Source: an uncultured Clostridia bacterium
GTDB lineage: Bacteria > Bacillota > Clostridia > Christensenellales > DUVY01
DNA length: 17,630 bases
Assembly (NCBI GenBank): GCA_937895465.1
Contig: CALAYY010000010.1
Span: 1-17,630, forward strand
Reading direction: 5' to 3'
Position numbers and translations under genes: made by a program. Positions 1-6,216 of the stretch are shown in pieces; position 1 is the stretch's first letter; each line of letters opens with the position of its first letter. The notes under the pieces were generated by a model. That model did not search any database. It had not been told where the DNA came from and saw nothing but the letters and a program-made list of their open reading frames with translations.

Positions 1-850
1 CTTGACGGTCAGTCACTACCATTTCGCCGTCCAAAATCATAGCCCGTCCATTAGCCCAGCTAGATAAAGATAGAGCAATATCAGCAAAATGTTTTGAAAA
101 GTCTTTGCCGTTTCTTGTAATAAGTAAGGCATTATTGCCTTCAACAAATGCCACAATTCTGTAACCGTCATATTTTATTTCATAAAGCCAATCACCGCTC
201 TTGGGTACTTGGTCAACCAGCTTGGCAAGCTGTACATCTATATGGCTTATGGGGTTTTTTATAAACTTCTCATCCGTGCCTTTTTCGATTTCCTGCATGG
301 TTCTGCCTGTTCTTATGCTGGTATCATAGGATGCAATTCCATCTTCTTTTAATGTGTACTCGTCTTTTTCTTTTAGTAAAAGCCAGTTTTGTTTGGTTTC
401 GCCTTCTTTTTGTTCTAACCTTATTAATGCCCAATTACCTTTCAGCCTTTTACCGAAAAGCTCAAACTTTAGCACACCTTTTTCAAGTCCGTCATTAACA
501 TCATATTGCGGTTTCCAATACCCCTCATCCCAAAGCATTACCGTACCGCCGCCGTACTCGCCCTTGGGGATAAGCCCCTCAAAATTCTTATACTCATACG
601 GATGGTCTTCTACCTGTATGGCAAGCCTTTTGTCACTTGGGTTGTATGACGGGCCTTTGGGTACTGCCCAACTGAGTAGCACCCCCTTCCATTCCAATCT
701 AAAATCATAATGGTCTCTTCTTGCCAAATGGTGCTGAACTACAAAGCTTAAATTATCTAAAGATGCACTTGTATAAACATCACTGCCTTGAGGCTCAAAA
801 GTATGTTCAAAATTTCGCTTTTGCTGATATTCTTCTAATCCCGTAATCAT
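1..850 (-). CDS. ligD: LigD-type protein: 3'-phosphoesterase + ATP-dependent DNA ligase (partial, 3' end beyond window)
   Basis: Repair protein of the bacterial non-homologous end joining type: the N-terminal domain trims 3' ends and the following domain seals nicks using ATP. The frame is open from an ATG at 850 (AAGGA six bases upstream) to the left edge, giving 283 residues. Residues 34-110 match the LigD phosphoesterase domain: VVQHH (His41), DHYDFRLEW (His47, Asp49), WAVPKGPS, and VEDHPYEY (His83), the expected metal and catalytic residues, then FEGLIPKGEYGGG. Ligase motif I is EIKYDGYR, with the AMP-accepting lysine at residue 226 (bases 173-175), followed by the ILDGEMVV motif near the edge. 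The order PE-ligase is seen; whether a polymerase domain follows cannot be seen. No Ku gene lies in the window. The gene is separated from the upstream operon by a terminator. Recognition of both domains is secure. Confidence 0.93.
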   Translation of the reverse strand, partial: MITGLEEYQQKRNFEHTFEPQGSDVYTSASLDNLSFVVQHHLARRDHYDFRLEWKGVLLSWAVPKGPSYNPSDKRLAIQVEDHPYEYKNFEGLIPKGEYGGGTVMLWDEGYWKPQYDVNDGLEKGVLKFELFGKRLKGNWALIRLEQKEGETKQNWLLLKEKDEYTLKEDGIASYDTSIRTGRTMQEIEKGTDEKFIKNPISHIDVQLAKLVDQVPKSGDWLYEIKYDGYRIVAFVEGNNALLITRNGKDFSKHFADIALSLSSWANGRAMILDGEMVVTDRQ

Positions 851-932
851 ATTATTTCCTTATCTATATATTTAGCTTTTTATTGTATTATCCGCAACTA
901 ATAACGTATTTATCTAAAATTAATCTATATAT

Positions 933-962
933 AAAAAGCCCCTAAAATATTTTTTAGGGGCT
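933..962 (-). terminator. Rho-independent terminator of the sigma/anti-sigma operon
   Basis: Eleven-base perfect stem AGCCCCTAAAA (937-947) pairing with 952-962 around a 4-base loop. Read on the minus strand it is followed by five T (bases 937-933). It lies 42 bases past the anti-sigma stop codon and upstream of ligD, so it separates the two transcripts. Confidence 0.85.
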
Positions 963-1003
963 GGGTACTGTCTTTTAATTATTTAAATAATGCCTGTTTG
1001 GTC

Positions 1004-1987
1004 TTAACCGTTTTTTCGGCCCTGATAATTGCCCTTACCGGATTGCTCTTTATATAGTTCATAAAGGATTTCCTTCAACTCATTCAAATCCATATTTAAT
1101 AGTTGGTTACGATTATAGTCTTTGGTTTGCATCATAATCATGCTAATTAATGTTGATCTTTCTAATTGAGAGTAGTCCTCAGAATTTTCATCATCTTCTA
1201 AGTCATCAGGATTGGGATTTGGATTTGGTCTGCCGCCGCCATTATTAATAATCTCTTCTTCGAGTATCTTATCCAGCAATTCATCAACAATTGTTTTCAA
1301 CTCATGCATGGTCATTTCTTTCAATTTCTCTTCTGAGTACTCTTGGGTCTGATTAATTATCATATTAATCAATCTAAGTTTTGCAGGAGAGATTTTTTGG
1401 TTTTCGGCATTCTTTTTTTCTTCTTTATTAATTTTGTTTTTTTCAACTTTTGACTCTATCTTTTTTTCGTTTAAAATCTGATTTGCCCTGTTGTTGAGCT
1501 TATCTAAAGCCTCTTGTGCTTTTGATTGGTTTTTTCCGTACAAACTGATATATAAGGTGGAATTTGTTGCAAAAATTCCCTTTTCATTACATTCGTCAAT
1601 AAATTGCTGCATTACTTCATCAATTGATTTGCCCTCGGGTTTAAAATCAGAAAACAGCTTTTCAGAATCGTCATTAAGATAAACTACTTCTTTCACCTTT
1701 TCAAAATGATCAATAGTAACAGCCATTGAAGGATTGATGTCCATATATATTGTCTGATAATCCTGATTCATATATCCAAAATAACCGCCGACTCCCGCAA
1801 TCATCAAAACCAAAACACAAGAAAGAGCTATTGCAAAACGTCTGAAAAAAGACAGCGCAGGCTTGATAACTATATTATTCTCAACAGGTGTAACAAACTT
1901 GGTCTTTTCCAAAACCTTATCCAAACAGTTAGGTACAAAGCTATCAGCAGAGTTTATTAATATTTTTTCTATATCTTTCTTTCTCAT
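1004..1987 (-). CDS. RsgI-like membrane anti-sigma factor with two C-terminal repeats
   Basis: Probable single-pass membrane anti-sigma factor that holds the adjacent sigma factor inactive and senses an envelope signal outside. Residues 1-50 are cytoplasmic and short; 51-73 form the membrane segment (FAIALSCVLVLMIAGVGGYF). Residues 78-150 match the middle domain of RsgI-type factors, beginning YMDINPSMAV; in RsgI the Asn-Pro bond of this motif undergoes self-cleavage (known from the family), here Asn85-Pro86. A charged linker (155-198) leads to two copies of a roughly 35-residue unit, 204-238 and 278-312, sharing about 15 of 35 residues (I-x-M-I, Q-T, Y, L, M, ELK, I, EL). They are joined by a Gly/Pro/Asn then acidic spacer (250-272). 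The start codon overlaps the sigma stop as ATGA, implying translational coupling. No known carbohydrate-binding domain is seen at the C-terminus. Confidence 0.85.
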   Translation of the reverse strand: MRKKDIEKILINSADSFVPNCLDKVLEKTKFVTPVENNIVIKPALSFFRRFAIALSCVLVLMIAGVGGYFGYMNQDYQTIYMDINPSMAVTIDHFEKVKEVVYLNDDSEKLFSDFKPEGKSIDEVMQQFIDECNEKGIFATNSTLYISLYGKNQSKAQEALDKLNNRANQILNEKKIESKVEKNKINKEEKKNAENQKISPAKLRLINMIINQTQEYSEEKLKEMTMHELKTIVDELLDKILEEEIINNGGGRPNPNPNPDDLEDDENSEDYSQLERSTLISMIMMQTKDYNRNQLLNMDLNELKEILYELYKEQSGKGNYQGRKNG

Positions 1988-2508
1988 TGCAATTCACCAG
2001 TTTTGAGATTTTGTCTCAACTTCTTCAATGCATTGTTATATTGCCATCTTACCGTTCCTTGCGGATGCTCCAAAATCCTAGCAATTTCCCAAAACTTCAA
2101 TCCGCCTATGGTATGCATCAGCACTATCTTCAGTTCATTATCATTTAACACTTCTTTGGCAAGCTTTATAATTCCGCTCTCGTCAGAAATCATATTTTCA
2201 TAACTGCCGCCTAAGTCTTCTCTTTCGTTAAAATCAGTCAATACTACTCTTTTTCTTTTTTTCAATTCATTAAGGCAAAGATTTTTGGCTATTACATTAA
2301 TCCATGCTTTGCCGTTTCTGCCGTCCTTATAATATAATACGTAACGCATTATATTGACATAAGTGTCCTGCATCATATCCTGAGCAGTCTGATAATCATG
2401 CATATATGAGTAGCAGATTGAAAAGACCGAATTTTTTGTCATATTGTATATTTCAGTTAAGGCAGAGCTGTCACCCTGCCTTAACCTCTTTAGACATTTA
2501 TCAAGCAT
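1984..2508 (-). CDS. ECF-family RNA polymerase sigma factor
   Basis: Alternative sigma factor of the extracytoplasmic function type, directing RNA polymerase to a small stress or envelope regulon. It has 174 residues, the usual ECF size. Region 2 lies at about 15-88 (SYMHDYQTAQDMMQDTYVNI, then WINVIAKNLCLNELKKRKR) and region 4 at about 117-167 (LNDNELKIVLMHTIGGLKFWEIA, then the helix HPQGTVRWQYNNALKKLR). Region 3 is absent, as expected. The ATG at 2508 has AAGG seven bases upstream, and a good sigma-A-like promoter sits about 30 bases above it. The anti-sigma factor follows with a 4-base overlap, the classic regulator-antagonist arrangement. Its own target promoters cannot be told from one window. 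The pairing with an RsgI-type partner, rather than with SigI, is notable. Confidence 0.93.
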   Translation of the reverse strand: MLDKCLKRLRQGDSSALTEIYNMTKNSVFSICYSYMHDYQTAQDMMQDTYVNIMRYVLYYKDGRNGKAWINVIAKNLCLNELKKRKRVVLTDFNEREDLGGSYENMISDESGIIKLAKEVLNDNELKIVLMHTIGGLKFWEIARILEHPQGTVRWQYNNALKKLRQNLKTGELQ

Positions 2509-2539
2509 TAAGATACCTTATAAATAATTATTAACATAT

Positions 2540-2568
2540 ATTATATCTTAATATCATTCTTTTGACCA
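2540..2568 (-). promoter_or_regulatory. Sigma-A-type promoter for the sigma/anti-sigma operon
   Basis: On the minus strand, TGGTCA (2563-2568; four of six match TTGACA), a 17-base spacer, and a perfect TATAAT (2540-2545). It lies between the lipoprotein stop and the sigma start, so the sigma operon can be transcribed separately from the lipoprotein gene. No terminator with a T-run lies between them, so read-through is also possible. Confidence 0.6.
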
Positions 2569-2593
2569 CCCATATCTTAAGCCTTAAGGATTA

Positions 2594-3853
2594 TTATTGG
2601 CGTCCTCTCTGCTGTTGAAGTCCTTCCATTTGCTGCTTGTAATTTTCCATCATAGTGTTGAGTTCAAGTTTGTACTGAGCTTCCAAGGTTTCTAATTGTC
2701 CTTGCTTTGCTTGCAATTGGGCTTTTAACTGCGTGCTAGATTCTTCTGTTAGATCTGCCATTAATTGCATTTTTAAAGCCCATATTTCTTTTTTTAGTTC
2801 AGTTATTTCAGAATACTGTTCATCCAAATCATCCTTATACTCTTCAAATTCTTCTTGAACAGCTTCTATTTGATCTTTGACTTCTTCAGCCCTTTGCTTA
2901 ATCTTTTGCTGATGCTCTTCTCTCTTTTGCTTATGTTCTTGTTTTCTTAATTCCATCTCAGCTTTCCTAGTTTCTTTTATTTCGTCCGCCTTGTTCTCGT
3001 ATTCTTCTTTTAGCTGCTCTAATTCTTCTTTATATTGCTCTTCCATGATTTCATACTCTTCTTCTTTTATTTTTAAAGTAGCTTCCAATAGCTCTTTGTC
3101 TTCATCCAAGCCTTCAAAATTTTCTAACTGCTCTTCTAGTCCTTCAATTTCTTCTTCTAAAGTAAACATAGCCTGATATTTTGTTCTTAATTGTTCTCTT
3201 GCTGCCTTAAATTCTTGTCTTGCGGTATAACCAAGGTTTTGACCCTTAGTCGCTTCTTTTATCAAAGAAATAATATCTTTAACCGCCATATCCTTTATGT
3301 CATCCAAAGTAAGGTCAGTATTAAGGTCAAGTGCTCTTAGCATTAACTTTAATTTGCCGGCAGAAACACCTAAGCCTTGCGCTTGTTCTAGATATTCGTC
3401 TAAAATCTCTTGGCTTACCTTGCCAAATATTCCGTTATTGTCAAAAAAGTTAGCAATACGGTTTTTTAAAGCTGTTTTAATTTTTTCGCCTTTTGAATCT
3501 TGATTATCTTCATTTTCTTGAGTTAAGACATCAATATAGACTTCGTTAAAGCTGTCCACCTTGATATACCCTGCATCTGTTGCTAGTTGTACAACAAGCT
3601 CAGCCCCTTCTTCCAAAGTCATTCCCACAAGGTTTACCTCCGAAAGCAATGTTTCGGCGTCTTGATTGAGAGGGTTAACACTTTCAATTATGTTGTTTTC
3701 GTCAACAACTAATTCTACTTCTGGATTAATTCGCATGCTTACATAGCTGTATGCTGCTGCCGTATTGGATGTGCTGTTACAGCCGTAAAAAGCACCGCCA
3801 AGCAAACTTACAACAAATACAAAAGCAATAATCTTACTTAAAACTTTTTTCAT
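2594..3853 (-). CDS. Lipoprotein with RsgI-like domain and long coiled coil
   Basis: Secreted, probably membrane-anchored protein of 419 residues; no named family is recognised for the whole. A signal peptide (1-24) ends at Cys25 in AFYGC, an imperfect lipobox. Residues 35-112 resemble the RsgI middle domain of the nearby anti-sigma factor: YVSMRINPEVELVVD (Asn43-Pro44), then LNQDAETLLSEV, GMTLEE and YIDVL at matching positions. Residues 160-200 (SAGKLKLMLRALDLNTDLTL, then IKDMAVKDIISLIKEA) resemble the repeat unit at the anti-sigma C-terminus. Residues 210-415 are almost entirely Glu/Lys/Gln-rich and look like a long alpha-helical coiled coil, ending in a Gln/Arg tail. The ATG at 3853 has AAGGAGG eight bases upstream. 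The gene sits just upstream of the sigma gene on the same strand, suggesting it modulates or reports to that system; the exact role is unknown. Confidence 0.82.
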   Translation of the reverse strand: MKKVLSKIIAFVFVVSLLGGAFYGCNSTSNTAAAYSYVSMRINPEVELVVDENNIIESVNPLNQDAETLLSEVNLVGMTLEEGAELVVQLATDAGYIKVDSFNEVYIDVLTQENEDNQDSKGEKIKTALKNRIANFFDNNGIFGKVSQEILDEYLEQAQGLGVSAGKLKLMLRALDLNTDLTLDDIKDMAVKDIISLIKEATKGQNLGYTARQEFKAAREQLRTKYQAMFTLEEEIEGLEEQLENFEGLDEDKELLEATLKIKEEEYEIMEEQYKEELEQLKEEYENKADEIKETRKAEMELRKQEHKQKREEHQQKIKQRAEEVKDQIEAVQEEFEEYKDDLDEQYSEITELKKEIWALKMQLMADLTEESSTQLKAQLQAKQGQLETLEAQYKLELNTMMENYKQQMEGLQQQRGRQ

Positions 3854-4006
3854 TTTTTTATCCTCCTTGTCCTCTTATCAATAGTACAAACCAAAACTCC
3901 AAAATGTTTGATTTTTTATAATTTTTTTATTTGATTTTACATAATATTAAAATTGAATATTTATTACATATTTCAAAAATATATTTATTTTTGGATTATG
4001 CTGTAT

Positions 4007-4035
4007 TTGTGTTTGCCTTGTGGGTGTGATATAAT
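4007..4035 (+). promoter_or_regulatory. Extended -10 promoter of pyk
   Basis: TTGTGT (4007-4012), a 17-base spacer, and TATAAT (4030-4035) preceded by TGA, i.e. an extended -10 that can compensate for the weak -35. It lies 44 bases above the pyk start. The rest of the 226-base gap from 3854 holds the lipoprotein ribosome binding site and very AT-rich sequence with no convincing minus-strand promoter. Confidence 0.6.
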
Positions 4036-4079
4036 TTTAATGGGAAAATTTTTGAGAGTTTAATTTTTAGGAGTAAAGC

Positions 4080-5498
4080 ATGGTCAGAAAGACAAAAATT
4101 ATTTGCACGATGGGTCCTGCTACGGAAAATGAGGATATATTAAGACAGCTTATGGAAGCCGGCATGAATGTTGCACGCCTTAACTTTTCCCATGACACAC
4201 ACGAATCACACGCAAAAAGAATAGGAATGATAAAAAAACTCAGAGATGAGCTTGAACTTCCAATTGCCATATTGCTGGATACAAAAGGTCCTGAAATCAG
4301 AATAAAGACCTTTGAAAACGGAAAGGTAGCCCTTGAAAAAGGTCAAAAATTCGTACTAACCACTGATGATATAATCGGTAATAACGAGCGGGTAAGCGTA
4401 ACCTACAAAAAATTGCCCAGGTGTATCTCTCCCAATACTGCAATGTTATTAAATGACGGACTTATTGAATTAAGAGTTGATGAGATAATCAAAAATGATA
4501 TTATCTGTACGGTTATAGACGGCGGAGTGCTTAGTAACAGCAAAAGCCTTAATATTCCTTCTTGCAATATTGATATGCCCTATATTTCCAAGCGGGACGA
4601 AGAGGATATAATCTTTGGAATCAAACACGATGTTGACTATATAGCAATGTCTTTTGTAAGGTCCTCTGATGATGTCAAGGAAGTAAGAAATCTGCTCAAT
4701 CGCAACGGCGGAGAAGAAATAGAAATTATCGCTAAGATAGAAAACCGTCAGGGCGTAAATAATCTGGACGAAATTTTGAAATATTCGGACGGTATAATGG
4801 TAGCTAGAGGCGATATGGGCGTGGAAATACCTTTTGTTGAGCTTCCCGCTATCCAAAAGGATATAATCAAAAAATGTTACCGTGCAGGCAAAAAGGTTAT
4901 AACGGCAACACAGATGTTAGAGTCTATGATTCATGCACCCAGACCCACAAGAGCTGAAATATCTGACGTTGCTAATGCGGTCTTTGACGGCACAAGTGCT
5001 ATTATGCTAAGCGGCGAAACGGCAATAGGCGAATATCCCTTGCAGACGGTAAAAACTATGGCGTCTATTGCGGAGTATGCAGAAAACACTATTAATTACA
5101 GAAAACGCTTTAATGCTTTGGAAATGGAAATAAAAAATATATCGGATGCGGTTTCTCATGCAACCTGTGCAGCTGCCATGGATTTAAACGCCTCTGCTAT
5201 ATTGGTTGTGACACAAACCGGCTCTACAGCTCGTATGATAAGCAGCTTCCGTCCAGCTCCGCCTATTATTGCCACCACAATCAGCAAAAAAGTCTTTTAT
5301 AAATTAGGCTTGAGTTGGGGTGTTATTCCTACGGTCGGCAGTCCTCAGCAAAATACTGATATTTTATTTGAGCATGCTCTAGCTTGTGCCAAAAAGACGG
5401 GCATTGTAAAAAAGGGCGATACTGTGGTAATTACTGCTGGCGTACCTGTAGGTATATCAGGCAACACCAATATATTAAAGATAGATATAGTAAAATAA
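4080..5498 (+). CDS. pyk: Pyruvate kinase
   Basis: Last step of glycolysis: transfers phosphate from phosphoenolpyruvate to ADP, giving ATP and pyruvate in the cytoplasm. It has 472 residues, the length of the basic enzyme (A, B and C domains) without the extra C-terminal PEP-utilising domain found in Bacillus. Visible signatures: ARLNFSH (Arg33, Asn35, Ser37), LLDTKGPEIR at 65-74, IAKIENRQG (Lys219, Glu221), MVARGDMGVEI (Asp245), ITATQMLESM (Thr277), and SGETAIGEYP. The B-domain segment KSLNIPSCNIDMPYIS departs from the common KGVNLPG wording but keeps the frame. The ATG at 4080 follows AGGAG by six bases. It is a single-gene transcript with its own promoter and a strong terminator. Confidence 0.97.
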   Translation: MVRKTKIICTMGPATENEDILRQLMEAGMNVARLNFSHDTHESHAKRIGMIKKLRDELELPIAILLDTKGPEIRIKTFENGKVALEKGQKFVLTTDDIIGNNERVSVTYKKLPRCISPNTAMLLNDGLIELRVDEIIKNDIICTVIDGGVLSNSKSLNIPSCNIDMPYISKRDEEDIIFGIKHDVDYIAMSFVRSSDDVKEVRNLLNRNGGEEIEIIAKIENRQGVNNLDEILKYSDGIMVARGDMGVEIPFVELPAIQKDIIKKCYRAGKKVITATQMLESMIHAPRPTRAEISDVANAVFDGTSAIMLSGETAIGEYPLQTVKTMASIAEYAENTINYRKRFNALEMEIKNISDAVSHATCAAAMDLNASAILVVTQTGSTARMISSFRPAPPIIATTISKKVFYKLGLSWGVIPTVGSPQQNTDILFEHALACAKKTGIVKKGDTVVITAGVPVGISGNTNILKIDIVK

Positions 5499-5515
5499 TT
5501 TTTATAAAAAACGAT

Positions 5516-5550
5516 AAAACAGCAGTGTGAAAATCCACTGCTGTTTTTTT
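5516..5550. terminator. Terminator after pyk, probably bidirectional
   Basis: Eleven-base perfect stem AAACAGCAGTG (5517-5527) pairing with 5536-5546 around an 8-base loop, with seven T (5544-5550) on the plus side. On the minus side the stem is followed by TTTATCGTTTTTT, so it probably also stops the convergent hydrolase operon ending at 5569. Confidence 0.9.
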
Positions 5551-5568
5551 ATTTAGCTTTAATTTATC

Positions 5569-6195
5569 TCAAACCAAACTTTTAAAGATTCTTACACCTG
5601 ACTGTTCCATGTTCTTAAAAGCAAATATATTCATAAGTTCAGCGTTATGCATGGGAGCGTCATAAGTATCCACATAATCTGTAAAAACCAAGACATTGGC
5701 AGCTTTTTTTATTTCATTAAAATATGCTTTTAGTGACAGGGAAAATTGCAATATACATATATCAGTGCAATCCCCCATTATAAGATAGTTGTCATACAAA
5801 CTTACATCGGCATATTTTAAGAAATTGAAGATGCCGTTGGTGCTGTCTTTTTCTATTATCACGCCCTTATTTCTTGCAATGTCGCTTACAATTTTTTGTT
5901 CTTCTAAGGTGTGGCAATGCGGCGGATAATCAGAAAATTCTAATGAATCAGGAGTATGAACATCGTTAATAAAGAATTTTATTGCATTGGGAAGATAATC
6001 TAATGCACCTGCAACACGGTCAATAAGCCCTTTCATTCGCGGGCTATACAGCGCACCATGCGAGCAGAAACCGTCAACCATATCCAAAATTATAACCGCG
6101 CACCGTGAATTATTGTAAGTTCGGGCAAGTAAGCTTGGCTTATTTTGATATTCTATTTCAAGGCAATTTAATTCTTTAATCTGCTTTTCGTTCAT
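5569..6195 (-). CDS. Isochorismatase/nicotinamidase-family cysteine hydrolase
   Basis: Cytoplasmic amidase-like enzyme of 208 residues. The fold and residues match the nicotinamidase branch: catalytic Asp38 in IILDMVDGF, metal ligands Asp78 and His80 in INDVHTPDS plus His93 in DYPPHC, Lys116 in IIEKDSTNGIF, and nucleophile Cys147 in MGDCTDICILQ. Having both the catalytic triad and the metal ligands favours nicotinamidase (nicotinamide to nicotinate in NAD salvage) over isochorismatase, but another amide substrate cannot be excluded, so no gene symbol is given. Length is normal. AGGAG lies six bases before the ATG. It starts 21 bases after the exporter gene at 6217-8004 and so is probably the third gene of that operon, an uncommon partnership. 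Confidence 0.85.
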   Translation of the reverse strand: MNEKQIKELNCLEIEYQNKPSLLARTYNNSRCAVIILDMVDGFCSHGALYSPRMKGLIDRVAGALDYLPNAIKFFINDVHTPDSLEFSDYPPHCHTLEEQKIVSDIARNKGVIIEKDSTNGIFNFLKYADVSLYDNYLIMGDCTDICILQFSLSLKAYFNEIKKAANVLVFTDYVDTYDAPMHNAELMNIFAFKNMEQSGVRIFKSLV

Positions 6196-6216
6196 TAGAT
6201 GCTCCTATTATGCTGA

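Noticed and set aside
354..710. Open frame on the plus strand of 118 codons
   Set aside because: It is antisense to the conserved phosphoesterase domain of ligD, Ser/Pro-rich and of no recognisable family.
2574..2590. Terminator between the lipoprotein and sigma genes
   Set aside because: CTTAA-GGC-TTAAG is only a 5-bp stem and no T-run follows on the minus strand.
3871..4000. Minus-strand promoter of the lipoprotein gene
   Set aside because: TTGAAA with TTTAAT can be found, but the spacer is 19 bases and the DNA is so AT-rich that such matches mean little.
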